The notes beneath the pieces are model-generated. The model searched no databases. It saw only the letters and a program-made list of their open reading frames with translations, and was not told the origin of the DNA. A DNA stretch of 64,000 nucleotides. It comes from Clavibacter michiganensis (GTDB lineage: Bacteria; Actinomycetota; Actinomycetes; Actinomycetales; Microbacteriaceae). Positions 23,159-32,535 of this stretch are shown in pieces; positions within the stretch are counted from its first letter, which is position 1; the number at the start of each line of letters is the position of its first letter. Both the position numbers and the translations under genes were made by a program. The stretch spans positions 1-64,000 of the forward strand of contig NZ_MDJZ01000012.1 in NCBI RefSeq assembly GCF_002151125.1, written 5' to 3'.

Positions 23159-23904
23159 CGCTCCCCGGCGACGTCGATCGCCTCGCCGAGCGTGAACGCC
23201 CCGGCGTAGAGGGCCTTGCCGACGATGGCGCCCTCGAGGCCGAGCGGCACGAGCTCGCGGAGCGCGGCGATGTCGTCGAGGCTCGAGACGCCGCCGGAGG
23301 CGACGACGGGCCGCTCGGTGCGCTCGAGCACGTCGCGGAGGAGCTGCAGGTTCGGGCCCTGGAGGGTGCCGTCCTTCGTGACGTCGGTGACGACGTAGCG
23401 GGCGCACCCGGCGTCCTCGAGGCGCTCCAGCACCTCCCAGATGTCGCCGCCGTCCTGCGTCCAGCCGCGGGCCGAGAGCGTGCGCCCGCGGACGTCGAGC
23501 CCGACCGCGACGGCCTCGCCGTGCTGCGCGATGACGCTGGCCGCCCACTCGGGGTTCTCCAGCGCCGCCGTGCCGAGGTTGATGCGGGTCGCGCCGCTCT
23601 CGAGCGCCACGTCGAGCGAGCGGTCGTCGCGGATGCCACCGGACAGCTCGATCTGCACGCCGTCGATGGCGCGGATCACGCGGGAGATGACCGCCAGGTT
23701 GTCGCCGCGGCCGAACGCGGCGTCGAGGTCGACGAGGTGCAGCCACTCGGCGCCCTGCTCGGCCCAGTCGCGGGCGGCGTCGACGGGATCGCCGTACCCG
23801 GTCTCGGTGCCGGCCGCACCCTGCGTCAGGCGGACGGCCTGGCCGCCCGCCACGTCGACGGCGGGCAGGAGGGTCAGGCGGGGTGTGCGGGTGAACTCGC
23901 TCAT
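23155..23904 (-). CDS. priA: Phosphoribosyl isomerase HisA/PriA
   Basis: A (beta/alpha)8 barrel isomerising ProFAR to PRFAR in histidine synthesis. In many actinobacteria this protein (PriA) also performs the TrpF reaction of tryptophan synthesis. The 249-residue sequence has the phosphate-binding half-motifs [12 protein letters not shown] and [11 protein letters not shown], the N-terminal catalytic Asp in [14 protein letters not shown], and the second Asp in [16 protein letters not shown]. Dual function is inferred from lineage; a check for a separate trpF elsewhere would settle it. Confidence 0.93.
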   Translation of the reverse strand: MSEFTRTPRLTLLPAVDVAGGQAVRLTQGAAGTETGYGDPVDAARDWAEQGAEWLHLVDLDAAFGRGDNLAVISRVIRAIDGVQIELSGGIRDDRSLDVALESGATRINLGTAALENPEWAASVIAQHGEAVAVGLDVRGRTLSARGWTQDGGDIWEVLERLEDAGCARYVVTDVTKDGTLQGPNLQLLRDVLERTERPVVASGGVSSLDDIAALRELVPLGLEGAIVGKALYAGAFTLGEAIDVAGER

Positions 23905-23969
23905 GGGGGCCTTCCATCGATGGGGCACGGACGTGCGGGAGGCCGTCGGCGACGGCGGGTACGTGGGCG

Positions 23970-24611
23970 TCAGGCGGCGCGGAGGGTGCCGAGCCAGTTG
24001 GCGAGCAGCCGGATGCCGGCCTCCCCCGACTTCTCGGGGTGGAACTGCGTCGCGCTGAGCGGGCCGTTCTCGACGGCCGCGACGAACCGCTCGCCGTGGG
24101 TGGCCCACGTGACGCGAGGCGACGGCAGCGGCGGGAGCGGGTCGATCCCCCAGGCACGCGCGGCATAGGAGTGCACGAAGTAGAAGCGCTCCTCCTCGAG
24201 GCCCGCGAACAGCGACGAGCCCTCGGGGACCTCCACGGTGTTCCAGCCCATGTGCGGGAGCACGTCGGACCGGATCCGGTCGACCGTGCCGGGCCACTCC
24301 CCCAGGCCCGCGACGTCGACGTCGCGCTCGACGCCGCGGTCGAACATGACCTGCATGCCCACGCAGATGCCGAGGACGGGACGCCCTCCCGCGAGGCGGC
24401 GGTCGACGACGCGGTCCCCGCCGGCAGCCCGCAGCGCGGTCATCACGGCGGAGAACGCCCCGACGCCGGGGACGAGGAGGCCGTCGGCCTCGTGCGCGCG
24501 CCCCGGGTCGCCCGTCAGCTCGACGTCGGCTCCCGCCAGCTCGAGCGCCTTGACGGCGGAGTGCACGTTGCCGCTGCCGTAGTCGAGGACGACGACGGAC
24601 GGGCGCGTCAC
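23970..24611 (-). CDS. hisH: Imidazole glycerol phosphate synthase, glutaminase subunit
   Basis: Releases ammonia from glutamine for HisF. The class-I amidotransferase triad is visible: Cys in [10 protein letters not shown], His and Glu in [13 protein letters not shown]. Length 213 is normal. The GTG start overlaps the hisB stop (GTGA). hisF is not in the window. Confidence 0.95.
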   Translation of the reverse strand: MTRPSVVVLDYGSGNVHSAVKALELAGADVELTGDPGRAHEADGLLVPGVGAFSAVMTALRAAGGDRVVDRRLAGGRPVLGICVGMQVMFDRGVERDVDVAGLGEWPGTVDRIRSDVLPHMGWNTVEVPEGSSLFAGLEEERFYFVHSYAARAWGIDPLPPLPSPRVTWATHGERFVAAVENGPLSATQFHPEKSGEAGIRLLANWLGTLRAA

Positions 24612-25216
24612 AGCGCGCCCTTCGTGGAGGGGATGCCGGACACCCGCGGGTCGAGCTCCTTGGCGAGACGGAATGCGCGCGCGAAGGACTTGAACTCCGC
24701 CTCCGCGATGTGGTGCGGGTCGCGCCCGCCGAGCACCGTGACGTGCACGGTGAGGCCGGCGTGGAACGTGATGGCCTCGAAGACGTGACGCACCATGGAT
24801 CCGGTGAAGTGGCCGCCGATCAGGTGCATCTCGAAGCCCGCGGGCTCGCCCGAGTGGACGAGGAACGGCCGGCCGGAGATATCGACCACCGACTGCACCA
24901 GCGCCTCGTCGAGCGGCACGAGCGCGTCGCCGAAGCGGGCGATGCCGGACTTGTCGCCGAGCGCCTCGCGGATGGCCTGCCCGAGGACGATGCCCACGTC
25001 CTCCACGGTGTGGTGCACGTCGATGTGGGTGTCGCCGGTCGCGGTGACCTTCAGGTCGGTGAGCGAGTGCTTCGCGAACGCGGTGAGCATGTGGTCGTAG
25101 AACGGCACCGAGGTGCTGATCTCGGAGGCGCCGGTGCCGTCGAGGTCGAGCTGGAGATCGATGCGGGACTCGCTGGTCTGCCGCGTGACGTGCGCGGTGC
25201 GCGCGAGGGTGCTCAT
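24608..25216 (-). CDS. hisB: Imidazoleglycerol-phosphate dehydratase
   Basis: Manganese-dependent dehydratase of histidine synthesis, monofunctional (no phosphatase domain). Metal ligands are in [25 protein letters not shown] and the C-terminal repeat [18 protein letters not shown]. Two ATG codons are available; the one giving [10 protein letters not shown] is chosen because a TAGCAT box ends seven bases before it. Product 202 residues. Confidence 0.95.
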   Translation of the reverse strand: MSTLARTAHVTRQTSESRIDLQLDLDGTGASEISTSVPFYDHMLTAFAKHSLTDLKVTATGDTHIDVHHTVEDVGIVLGQAIREALGDKSGIARFGDALVPLDEALVQSVVDISGRPFLVHSGEPAGFEMHLIGGHFTGSMVRHVFEAITFHAGLTVHVTVLGGRDPHHIAEAEFKSFARAFRLAKELDPRVSGIPSTKGAL

Positions 25217-25223
25217 GGTCTCC

Positions 25224-25229
25224 ATGCTA
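25224..25229 (-). promoter_or_regulatory. -10 box of hisB, leaderless geometry
   Basis: TAGCAT on the minus strand, seven bases before the chosen hisB ATG. It overlaps the alternative upstream ATG, which argues against that start. Confidence 0.45.
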
Positions 25230-25254
25230 CCGATCGCTTCCCGTCGGACCGCCG

Positions 25255-25278
25255 CGCTCCCGGCCGCCACCGGGAGCG
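25255..25278 (-). terminator. Stem downstream of the LysM gene
   Basis: CGCTCCCGG and CCGGGAGCG form a perfect 9-bp stem with a 6-base loop, 47 bases past the LysM gene stop and upstream of the hisB -10 box. Confidence 0.5.
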
Positions 25279-25325
25279 ACGACGGAGCGGCCGCCCGTGC
25301 GCCTCTCCCACGAGGGGGCGCGAGG

Positions 25326-25712
25326 TCAGTGTGCGTACTCGACCGGGACGGCGAGCTGCTGGCCGGCCGCGACGTCCGACGTGGGCAGCCGGTTGAGGTC
25401 GACGACGGACGCGATGACGTCGCGCGGGTCCGCGGACGGGGCGATCTCCTCGGCGAGGTCCCACAGGGACTGGCCGCTCGAGACGGTGACGTACTCGAAC
25501 GCGGTGCCCGAGGCGTCCTTCGAGGCGACGGCCGCGCCGCCGTTGAGGGCGACGAGGCCGGCGCCGAGCGCCAGGGGCGCCGCGACCAGCGCGGTGAGGA
25601 CGAGGCGGCCGCGGCGCGTGATGCGCAGGCGCGTGCGGGGGGCGACGGGGGCCTCCGCGACGTGCGCGTCGAGCGTGGCCGCGGATGCGGGGGTGGTGTC
25701 TGCGGTGTTCAT
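25326..25712 (-). CDS. SOS-controlled LysM-domain protein, divergent from lexA
   Basis: A 128-residue protein with a cytoplasmic N-terminus, one membrane span (about 43-66) and a C-terminal LysM domain (about 80-126, [19 protein letters not shown] then [18 protein letters not shown]) that should bind peptidoglycan outside the cell. LysM proteins next to lexA include YneA of Bacillus, an SOS cell-division inhibitor, and Rv2719c of Mycobacterium tuberculosis. Position, topology and SOS box make the same role likely: stopping division after DNA damage. GAGAGGTCACC provides the ribosome-binding site. Confidence 0.85.
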   Translation of the reverse strand: MNTADTTPASAATLDAHVAEAPVAPRTRLRITRRGRLVLTALVAAPLALGAGLVALNGGAAVASKDASGTAFEYVTVSSGQSLWDLAEEIAPSADPRDVIASVVDLNRLPTSDVAAGQQLAVPVEYAH

Positions 25713-25796
25713 GGTGACCTCTCGTGCGAGACGGTGGGGCGTCGATGCGACGCGCCCGGCGGTGCAGTGCGGTACGGCATGCGATGCGGGTCGGGC

Positions 25797-25839
25797 AGCT
25801 CGCACCCGGCTCTCGGCCGGGAGAGCCGGGTGCGAAGCT
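25797..25839 (-). repeat. Very stable stem at the predicted 5 prime end of the LysM mRNA
   Basis: CGCACCCGGCTCTC (25801-25814) pairs perfectly over 14 bp with 25821-25834 across a 6-base loop. Flanking AGCT/AGCT adds four pairs after one bulge. The predicted transcription start is near 25841, so the message would open with this stem. It is too close to the promoter to be an ordinary terminator of another gene. Confidence 0.65.
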
Positions 25840-25845
25840 GTGTTC

Positions 25846-25859
25846 CGAACATACATTCG
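25846..25859. promoter_or_regulatory. SOS (LexA) box 1
   Basis: CGAAC-ATAC-ATTCG matches the Gram-positive LexA consensus CGAAC-N4-GTTCG at nine of ten defined positions. It overlaps the -10 box of the LysM gene. Confidence 0.8.
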
Positions 25860-25876
25860 AAATGCGGGCTCCGCAA
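25848..25876 (-). promoter_or_regulatory. Promoter of the LysM gene
   Basis: On the minus strand TTGCGG (25871-25876) and TATGTT (25848-25853) with a 17-base spacer. The SOS box covers the -10 box, so bound LexA would block RNA polymerase. Leader about 130 bases. The 25713-26072 gap otherwise holds only the divergent lexA promoter and leader. Confidence 0.65.
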
Positions 25877-25918
25877 GCCCCCATAGCCTCGATCCGGTCG
25901 CCAGGTGCGCGACACGCT

Positions 25919-25932
25919 CGAACAGGTGTTTG
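25919..25932. promoter_or_regulatory. SOS (LexA) box 2
   Basis: CGAAC-AGGT-GTTTG matches the LexA consensus at nine of ten defined positions and overlaps the lexA -35 box. It should mediate lexA autorepression. Confidence 0.8.
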
Positions 25933-25958
25933 CCCGGGGTGCCTCGGCTGGATACAGT
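25930..25958 (+). promoter_or_regulatory. lexA promoter
   Basis: TTGCCC (25930-25935) and TACAGT (25953-25958) with a 17-base spacer. SOS box 2 covers the -35 side. The leader to the lexA ATG is about 110 bases. Confidence 0.6.
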
Positions 25959-26072
25959 TTCGAGTGCCTGGTGTCCATCCCACCGGGTACCACCGACATC
26001 GCCCCGCGAGGGCGTCGGCCCGCCGGGTCGCACGTGCCGCGGAGGCGTCGGCGACGAGAGGCGGGCCGCGTC

Positions 26073-26753
26073 ATGACGGACGAGCGAGCAGCGGGAGGCG
26101 GCGCGACGAGGCGCCGCAAGAGCCTCAGCGACAAGCAGATCTCGATCCTGGAGTTCATCCAGCGCACCATCGCCGGCCAGGGCTACCCGCCGAGCATGCG
26201 CGAGATCGGGGACGCCGTGGGCCTCGCCTCGCTCTCCAGCGTCACGCACCAGCTCAACCAGCTGGAGCTCTCCGGCTACCTCCGACGCGATCCGAACCGG
26301 CCGCGCGCGCTCGAGGTCCTCATCGACCTGCCGGGCTCGGGTGCCGCGGAGAGCGGCGAGCCGTCCACGCCCGTGGGCGACGCCGCGATGGTGCCCATGG
26401 TCGGCCGCATCGCCGCGGGCATCCCCATCACCGCGGAGCAGATGGTCGAGGAGGTCTTCCCCCTCCCCCGCCAGCTCGTGGGCAAGGGCGACCTCTTCAT
26501 GCTCCGCGTCGTCGGCGACTCCATGATCGACGCCGCGATCTGCGACGGCGACTGGGTGGTCGTCCGCCAGCAGAAGACCGCGGAGAACGGCGACATCGTC
26601 GCGGCCATGCTCGACGACGAGGCCACCGTCAAGGTGTTCCGCCAGCGCGACGGGCACACGTGGCTCCTGCCGCGCAACAGCGCGTTCGAGCCGATCCTCG
26701 GCGACTTCGCCGAGGTCGTCGGCAAGGTCGTGGCGGTCATGCGCTCCGTCTGA
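26073..26753 (+). CDS. lexA: LexA repressor
   Basis: SOS repressor that cleaves itself when stimulated by RecA filaments. The winged helix-turn-helix covers about residues 17-80 ([20 protein letters not shown]). The cleavage site is A115-G116 in RIAAGIP, and the Ser-Lys dyad is S150 (VVGDSMIDA) and K187 (ATVKVFRQ). At 226 residues it is typical for actinobacteria. The ATG lacks a good Shine-Dalgarno; upstream residues would be Arg-rich and unlike LexA, so this start is preferred. Confidence 0.97.
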
Positions 26754-26769
26754 TCCCCGCACGACGCAC

Positions 26770-26804
26770 GAGAGCGGCCGGTCCCCGAGGGGCCGGCCGC
26801 TCTC
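26770..26804. terminator. Bidirectional terminator between lexA and hflX
   Basis: GAGAGCGGCCGG (26770-26781) pairs with 26793-26804 over 12 perfect base pairs, with further pairing possible in the loop. It sits between two convergent genes. Confidence 0.7.
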
Positions 26805-26825
26805 GCATGCGCGGGGCGGTGCGGA

Positions 26826-28391
26826 TCAGACGGCGGGCACCACCGCGTAGGCCTGGACCTGCGCCTCCTGCTCGGCGGTGACGAGCGCGCGGACCCGCGT
26901 GCCCTCCTCGACGTACGAGGTCTCGAGCACCTTCGCGCCGTCGTGCAGCATCGCGACGACCTCGCCGTGCTCGAACGGCACCAGGAGGTCGACCTCGATG
27001 GTCGGCTGCGGCAGGAGCTCCGCGATGCGGCGGCGCAGCTCCTCGACGCCCTCGCCCGTGCGGGCCGAGACGAACACGCCCTGCGGCGCGAGGCCGCGGA
27101 GCACGACGCGATCGCCGTCCGACGCCAGGTCGCTCTTGTTGAACACGACGATCTCCGGGATGGACGACGCGTCCACCTCGGCGATGACCTCGTGCACGGT
27201 CGCGAGCTGGGCCGCGGGATCGGGGTGCGACGCGTCCACCACGTGCACGAGCACGTCCGAGTCGGCGAGCTCCTCCAGCGTCGAACGGAACGCCTCCACC
27301 AGCTGGTGCGGCAGGTTCCGCACGAAGCCGACCGTGTCGGCCAGCGTGTAGAGCTGGCCCTGGTCGGTCTCGGTCTTGCGGACCGTGGCGTCGAGGGTCG
27401 CGAACAGCGCGTTCTCCACGAGCACGCCCGCCTTCGTCACCCGGTTGAGCAGCGATGACTTGCCGGCGTTCGTGTAGCCGACGATCGCGACCGACGGCAC
27501 CGAGTTCCGGTCCCGGTTCGCGCGCTTGGTGTCGCGCGCGGGCTTCATGGCGGCGATCTGCTTGCGGAGGCGGGCCATGCGCGTGTTGATGCGTCGGCGG
27601 TCGAGCTCGATCTTCGTCTCACCCGGACCGCGCGATCCCATGCCCGCGCCCGCGCCGCCGACCTGGCCGCCGGCCTGGCGGGACATCGAGTCGCCCCACC
27701 CGCGGAGCCGCGGGAGGAGGTACTGGAGCTGCGCGAGCTCGACCTGGGCCTTGCCCTCGCGGCTCTTGGCGTGCTGGCTGAAGATGTCGAGGATCACGGC
27801 CGTGCGGTCGATGACCTTGACCTTCACCACGTCCTCGAGCGCGCGCCGCTGGCTGGGGGCGAGCTCGGTGTCGGCGATGACGGTGTCCGCGCCGACCGCG
27901 GCCACGAGCGCGCGCAGCTCCTCCGCCTTGCCCCGTCCGAAGTAGGTGCTCGGATCCGGTGTCGGCCGACGCTGCAGGAGGCCGTCGAGGACCACGGCGC
28001 CGGCCGTCTCGGCGAGGGCGGCGAGCTCGCGCATGCTGTTCTCGGCGTCGTCGACGGACCCCTGCGAGTAGACGCCGATGAGCACGACGTTCTCGAGCCG
28101 CAGCTGCCGGTACTCGACCTCCGTGACGTCCTCGAGCTCGGTGGAGAGCCCGGCGACCCGCCGGAGCGCCTGCCGGTCGGCGCGCTCGCTCTGGTCGCCG
28201 TCCGACCCCTGCTCGGTGTCGGGGTTCGCGGACAGCGCCTGCGCGCCGGACCCGCGGAAGAGGGCGTAGCCGGCGGACCGGTCGTCGGCCCGGGCGAGGA
28301 CGCGCGCGACGACGTCGTCCCGGTCGGTGTTCTCGGTGGACGTCGTCGTCGTGTCCGCGGGCTCGTGGTCGTGCTCGTCGTGCGTGATCAT
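26826..28391 (-). CDS. hflX: GTPase HflX
   Basis: Ribosome-associated GTPase that splits stalled 70S ribosomes. The N-terminal HflX domain includes LQRRPTPDPSTYFGRGKAEEL. The G1 motif GYTNAGKSSLL lies near residue 304, with G3 DTVGFVRNLP and G4 FNKSDL following. A glycine-rich linker (GGQVGGAGAGMGSRGPGETK) is typical of the subfamily. The N-terminal 60 residues are acidic and poorly conserved. A TACGAT box eight bases upstream suggests a very short leader. Confidence 0.95.
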   Translation of the reverse strand: MITHDEHDHEPADTTTTSTENTDRDDVVARVLARADDRSAGYALFRGSGAQALSANPDTEQGSDGDQSERADRQALRRVAGLSTELEDVTEVEYRQLRLENVVLIGVYSQGSVDDAENSMRELAALAETAGAVVLDGLLQRRPTPDPSTYFGRGKAEELRALVAAVGADTVIADTELAPSQRRALEDVVKVKVIDRTAVILDIFSQHAKSREGKAQVELAQLQYLLPRLRGWGDSMSRQAGGQVGGAGAGMGSRGPGETKIELDRRRINTRMARLRKQIAAMKPARDTKRANRDRNSVPSVAIVGYTNAGKSSLLNRVTKAGVLVENALFATLDATVRKTETDQGQLYTLADTVGFVRNLPHQLVEAFRSTLEELADSDVLVHVVDASHPDPAAQLATVHEVIAEVDASSIPEIVVFNKSDLASDGDRVVLRGLAPQGVFVSARTGEGVEELRRRIAELLPQPTIEVDLLVPFEHGEVVAMLHDGAKVLETSYVEEGTRVRALVTAEQEAQVQAYAVVPAV

Positions 28392-28419
28392 GTGCTCCCA
28401 TCGTAGCGTCGGCGTCCGA

Positions 28420-28425
28420 TATCGT
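28420..28425 (+). promoter_or_regulatory. -10 box of the methyltransferase gene, leaderless geometry
   Basis: TATCGT on the plus strand, six bases before the ATG at 28432. It shares a 40-base divergent region with hflX. Confidence 0.5.
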
Positions 28426-28431
28426 CTCGGT

Positions 28432-29049
28432 ATGGCCGACGCGCACTACTTCTCCTCGTCGCCGGCCGGCCCCCTGCGCACCCGCACGATCACGGTCGAG
28501 CTGGGCGGACGGACGGTCGACGTCGAGACCGCCGGCGGTGTCTTCAGCCCCGAGCACGTGGACCAGGGGACCCTGGTGCTGCTGCGCAACGTCCCGCAGC
28601 CCCCTGCCGAGGGGCATCTGCTGGACGTCGGCTGCGGCTGGGGTCCCGTGGCGCTCGATCTGGCGATGCGATCGCCGTCGGCCACCGTGTGGGCGGTCGA
28701 CGTGAACGAGCGGGCGCTCGAGCTGACGCGGGCGAACGCCCGGTCCCTCGGTCTCGAGAACCTCAACGCCGTGCTGCCCGGGGATGTTCCCGTCGACCTC
28801 GCGTTCGCCACCGTGTGGTCGAACCCGCCCATCCGCGTCGGCAAGGAGGCGCTGCACGGCATCCTGCTCGACTGGATGCCGCGGCTCGCGCCTTCCGCGG
28901 ACGCATGGCTCGTCGTGCAGCGGAACCTCGGCTCCGACTCGCTCCAGCGCTGGCTGACCGAGGCGCTGCCCGCGGATCTGGAGACGACCCGCGCCGCGTC
29001 CGACAAGGGATTCCGGGTGCTGCGGGTCCACCGCGGCGGGGACTCCTAG
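28432..29049 (+). CDS. RsmC-like class I methyltransferase
   Basis: A SAM-dependent methyltransferase of 205 residues. Motif I is LLDVGCGWGPVAL, the acidic residue after strand 2 is in WAVDVNERALEL, and the catalytic NPPI (VWSNPPIRVGK) marks N-methylation of a base or amino acid. The family resembles the C-terminal half of RsmC, a 16S rRNA guanine methyltransferase, so an rRNA target is likely but not certain. The start is backed by the adjacent -10 box. Confidence 0.85.
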   Translation: MADAHYFSSSPAGPLRTRTITVELGGRTVDVETAGGVFSPEHVDQGTLVLLRNVPQPPAEGHLLDVGCGWGPVALDLAMRSPSATVWAVDVNERALELTRANARSLGLENLNAVLPGDVPVDLAFATVWSNPPIRVGKEALHGILLDWMPRLAPSADAWLVVQRNLGSDSLQRWLTEALPADLETTRAASDKGFRVLRVHRGGDS

Positions 29050-29058
29050 CCCGCTCTC

Positions 29059-29083
29059 CGCCGCGGCCGCCTCGGTCGCGGCG
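29059..29083. terminator. Possible terminator between convergent genes
   Basis: CGCCGCG and CGCGGCG can form a 7-bp stem; a CCCGC/GCGGG stem lies just beyond it. No T tract. Confidence 0.35.
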
Positions 29084-29102
29084 CCCGCTGGCGGGACGGG
29101 GA

Positions 29103-29981
29103 TCAGGCGAGCGCGACGACCCCGTCGAACACCAGCTCCGCGGGTCCCGAGAGGCCGACGTGCTCGCCGTCCTCGGTGGGGAACATGCGCACGCCGAGCA
29201 CGCCGCCGGAGACCTGCACGCGCCACTGGTGCGGTGCGGCGGCACCTGCCCAGTGACGGGTCGCGAGGGCGGCGGCCGCGGCGCCCGTCCCGCAGCTGAG
29301 CGTCTCGCCGCTGCCGCGTTCGTGCACGCGCATGGTGATGTGGCCGATGCCGTCCACGACGAGGGGGTCGGCGGGCACCACGAGCTCGACGTTCGCGCCG
29401 TCGGCGGGCTCGGGATCCAGCTGCGGCACGAACGCGAGGTCCGCCTCCGCCAGCTCGTCCTCGCTCGACAGCGCGACCACGACGTGCGGGTTGCCCACGT
29501 CGATGCCGAGACCGGGGCGGGCGACCTGGAGGTCCTTCGCGCGCACGAGCGGCTCGCCGCCCGCGAGCTCCCAGCGGCCGAGGTCGACCTGGAAGCCGGA
29601 TCCGCTGCGCTGCACGTCGCGGACGCCGGCTCGGGTCCCGATGGGGACGGTCCGGCCCGGTGGCAGCTCGATGAGGCCGTTCTCGATGAGGAAGAGCGTG
29701 AAGACGCGGATGCCGTTGCCGCACATCTCGGCGGGGCTGCCGTCGACGTTGCGGTAGTCCATGAACCACTCGGCGGCCGGGTCCTCGTCGAGGGCGGCGC
29801 GGCCCTCGGGGATCCGGCTGGAGAGCACGGCGCGGATCGTGCCGTCGGCGCCGATGCCGAAGTGGCGGTCGCAGAGCGCCTGCACCTGCGTGTCGGTCAG
29901 GTCGATCTCGCCCGCGGGGTCCGCGAACAGCACGAAGTCGTTGCCCGTGCCCTGGCCCTTGGTGAACTGCAGGTCTGCCAT
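29103..29981 (-). CDS. dapF: Diaminopimelate epimerase
   Basis: Interconverts LL- and meso-diaminopimelate for lysine and cell-wall synthesis. The two active-site cysteines are C87 ([10 protein letters not shown]) and C230 (LSCGTGAAA). Length 292 is a little over the usual 275. A TAGGCT box within the end of miaA lies six bases before ATG, so a leaderless transcript in addition to read-through is likely. Confidence 0.96.
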   Translation of the reverse strand: MADLQFTKGQGTGNDFVLFADPAGEIDLTDTQVQALCDRHFGIGADGTIRAVLSSRIPEGRAALDEDPAAEWFMDYRNVDGSPAEMCGNGIRVFTLFLIENGLIELPPGRTVPIGTRAGVRDVQRSGSGFQVDLGRWELAGGEPLVRAKDLQVARPGLGIDVGNPHVVVALSSEDELAEADLAFVPQLDPEPADGANVELVVPADPLVVDGIGHITMRVHERGSGETLSCGTGAAAAALATRHWAGAAAPHQWRVQVSGGVLGVRMFPTEDGEHVGLSGPAELVFDGVVALA

Positions 29982-29987
29982 CCCGCC

Positions 29988-29993
29988 AGCCTA
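29988..29993 (-). promoter_or_regulatory. -10 box of dapF, leaderless geometry
   Basis: TAGGCT on the minus strand, overlapping the miaA stop codon and ending six bases before the dapF ATG. Confidence 0.4.
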
Positions 29994-30911
29994 CGGGCGC
30001 GACGACGGGAGGGCGTCGAGCGCGTGCTCGAGCAGGCGGTCGTCCCGCGCGTCGAGACGCACGGCGTCGGCGTAGCGGCCGAACCACGAGACCTGGCGGC
30101 GGGCGTAGCGACGGGTGAGCGCGCGCGTCTCCTCGATCGCCTGCTCCTCGGTGAGGTCACCTGCGAGCTGCCGCGTCGCCTGCGCGTAGCCGATGGCGCG
30201 CGATGCGGTCACCCCGTCGCCGAGTCCGGCGGGCAGCAGGCCGGCGACCTCGTCCACCAGACCGTCGTCCCACATGCCGGACACGCGGGCGTCGAGCCGC
30301 GGCACGAGCTCCTCGCGTGGCAGCGTCAGCGCCAGGATCCGCGCCGGATGCCACGGGCGCGGCTCCGCTGACGCGCGCTCGGGCTGCGGGCCGGTCATCT
30401 CGACGACCTCCAGCGCGCGCACGAGGCGCCTCCCGTTGTGGGCGCCGATCCGCTCGGCGGCGGCCGGGTCGAGCTGGCGGAGCCTCCGGTGGAGCATGCC
30501 CGGGCCGGTCTCCGCGAGCTCCCGCTCCAGGCGCTGCCGGATCTCGGGGTCGGTGCCGGGGAAGTCGTAGTCGAAGAGCACCGACGAGACGTAGAGCCCG
30601 GATCCGCCGACGAGGATCGGGACCGCCCCGCGCTCGAGGATGCCGCCGATCGCGGCGCGCGCCTCCTCCTGGTAGGCGGCGACGGTCGCCTCCGCGGTCA
30701 CGTCGAGGACGTCGAGCATGTGGTGCGGGACGCCGCGCCGCTCGGCCTCGGGGAGCTTGGCCGTGCCGATGTCCATGCCGCGGTACAGCTGCATGGCGTC
30801 GGCGTTGACCACCTCCGCCGCACGACCCTCCGCCCGGAACCGCTCGGCGATGTCGAGGGACAGCGCGGACTTGCCGGTGCCGGTGGCGCCGACGACCGCG
30901 ACGACGGGCAT
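29991..30911 (-). CDS. miaA: tRNA dimethylallyltransferase
   Basis: Adds the isopentenyl group to A37 of tRNAs reading codons that start with U. P-loop GATGTGKS at 8-15, then [17 protein letters not shown] and [10 protein letters not shown]. Length 306. The miaB stop and miaA start share one base (TGATG), so the two tRNA-modifying enzymes acting on the same base are translationally coupled. Confidence 0.96.
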   Translation of the reverse strand: MPVVAVVGATGTGKSALSLDIAERFRAEGRAAEVVNADAMQLYRGMDIGTAKLPEAERRGVPHHMLDVLDVTAEATVAAYQEEARAAIGGILERGAVPILVGGSGLYVSSVLFDYDFPGTDPEIRQRLERELAETGPGMLHRRLRQLDPAAAERIGAHNGRRLVRALEVVEMTGPQPERASAEPRPWHPARILALTLPREELVPRLDARVSGMWDDGLVDEVAGLLPAGLGDGVTASRAIGYAQATRQLAGDLTEEQAIEETRALTRRYARRQVSWFGRYADAVRLDARDDRLLEHALDALPSSRP

Positions 30912-32485
30912 CACGCGCGGTGGCGCGGGTGCCCGGACCCGTCGTCCGCGCTCGAGGGCACGCGGAGCGTGGGCAGCCCCAGTGACACCCGCGGCGTGGC
31001 GCCCGCGCTCGGCGCGGTCGCGGGAGCGGGCACACCGCAGGAGTCGGCCTGCGCGCGCTCCCACGCGTCGCCCGCGCGGGTGCGTCGGATGCGCAGCGGA
31101 GCCCGGTCGACCGAGTCGGCGATGAGGTGGAACGGCGCCGCCCGGGTGATCTCGACCTCGACCGCGTCGCCGGGGCGCGGCTCGCCGCTGCCCTCCGGGA
31201 CGTCGAGGTGCACGAGGCGGCCGTCCTGCGCGCGCCCCGTGACCCTGCGCGTGTCGCCGTCCTTGCGGCCCTCGTGCGCGCTCACGAGCACCTCGACGGT
31301 GCGGCCGACGACGCGCTGGTTCTCCTCGTGGCTGATGCGCTCCTGCAGGGCGGTGAGGCGCCCGTAGCGCTCCTTCACGATGTCCGCGGGCACCTGCTGG
31401 TCCATGGTCGCGGCGGGCGTGCCGGGGCGGATCGAGTACTGGAACGTGAACGCCGACGAGAAGCGTGCGGCCTCGACGACGCGGAGGGTCTCCTGGAAGT
31501 CCTCCTCCGTCTCGCCGGGGAAGCCCACGATGATGTCGGTCGTGATCGCCGCGTCGGGGATGCGGGTGCGGACCCGGTCGAGGATCCCGAGGAATCGCTC
31601 GGACCGGTACGAGCGGCGCATGGCCTTGAGGATCCGGTCGGATCCCGACTGCAGCGGCATGTGCAGCTGCGGCATCACGGCCGGCGTCTCGGCCATCGCG
31701 TCGATGACGTCGTCGGTGAACGCGGCCGGGTGGGGGCTCGTGAAGCGGATCCGCTCCAGCCCCTCGATGGCGCCCGCGGCCCGCAGCAGCTTGCCGAACG
31801 CCTGCCGGTCGCCGAACTCGACGCCGTAGGAGTTCACGTTCTGGCCGAGCAGCGTGACCTCGACCGCGCCGTCGTCGACGAGGGCCTGGATCTCGGCGAG
31901 GATGTCGCCGGGCCGACGGTCCTTCTCCTTGCCGCGGAGCGCGGGGACGATGCAGAACGTGCAGGTGTTGTTGCACCCCACCGAGATGGAGACCCAGCCG
32001 CTCGCGATCTCGTCGCGCTTGGTGGGCAGCGTCGACGGGAACGTCTCGAGGCTCTCCAGGATCTCGAGCTGCGCCTCGCCGTTGTGCCGCGCGCGCTCCA
32101 GCAGGGTCGGCAGCGCGCCCATGTTGTGCGTGCCGAAGACGACGTCCACCCAGGGCGCCTTCTCGAGGACCGTCGCCCGGTCCTTCTGCGCGAGGCAGCC
32201 GCCCACCGCGATCTGCATGCCCTCGTGACGGCGCTTGACCCCCGCGAGGTGGCCGAGGTTGCCGTAGAGCTTGTTGTCCGCGTTCTCGCGGACGGCGCAC
32301 GTGTTGATGACGACGATGTCGGCCTCGGCGCCCTCGGCGGAGACGTACCCGGCGGCCTCGAGCGAACCGGTGAGGCGCTCCGAGTCGTGGACGTTCATCT
32401 GGCAGCCGTAGGTGCGGACCTCGTACGTCCGAGGCCGGTCGGCTGCGGACGGGACGACGCGGACGTGCTCGGCGACGGTGCTCAT
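30911..32485 (-). CDS. miaB: tRNA-2-methylthio-N6-dimethylallyladenosine synthase
   Basis: Radical-SAM methylthiotransferase that completes the A37 modification begun by MiaA. Auxiliary cluster cysteines are C28, C63 and C97; the radical-SAM cluster is C171, C175 and C178 (CNNTCTFC). A TRAM RNA-binding domain occupies about 375-450. The last 70 residues are an extra low-complexity Arg/Ala/Pro tail. TAGGAT lies nine bases before ATG. Confidence 0.95.
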   Translation of the reverse strand: MSTVAEHVRVVPSAADRPRTYEVRTYGCQMNVHDSERLTGSLEAAGYVSAEGAEADIVVINTCAVRENADNKLYGNLGHLAGVKRRHEGMQIAVGGCLAQKDRATVLEKAPWVDVVFGTHNMGALPTLLERARHNGEAQLEILESLETFPSTLPTKRDEIASGWVSISVGCNNTCTFCIVPALRGKEKDRRPGDILAEIQALVDDGAVEVTLLGQNVNSYGVEFGDRQAFGKLLRAAGAIEGLERIRFTSPHPAAFTDDVIDAMAETPAVMPQLHMPLQSGSDRILKAMRRSYRSERFLGILDRVRTRIPDAAITTDIIVGFPGETEEDFQETLRVVEAARFSSAFTFQYSIRPGTPAATMDQQVPADIVKERYGRLTALQERISHEENQRVVGRTVEVLVSAHEGRKDGDTRRVTGRAQDGRLVHLDVPEGSGEPRPGDAVEVEITRAAPFHLIADSVDRAPLRIRRTRAGDAWERAQADSCGVPAPATAPSAGATPRVSLGLPTLRVPSSADDGSGHPRHRA

Positions 32486-32535
32486 GATGACTCGATCCTA
32501 CGTGCGGGGACGCCTCCGACTGCCCCGGGACCGCG

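Noticed and set aside
25595-25800. Possible third SOS box in the LysM-lexA region
   Set aside because: No further CGAAC-N4-GTTCG match with fewer than three mismatches was found in the leader.
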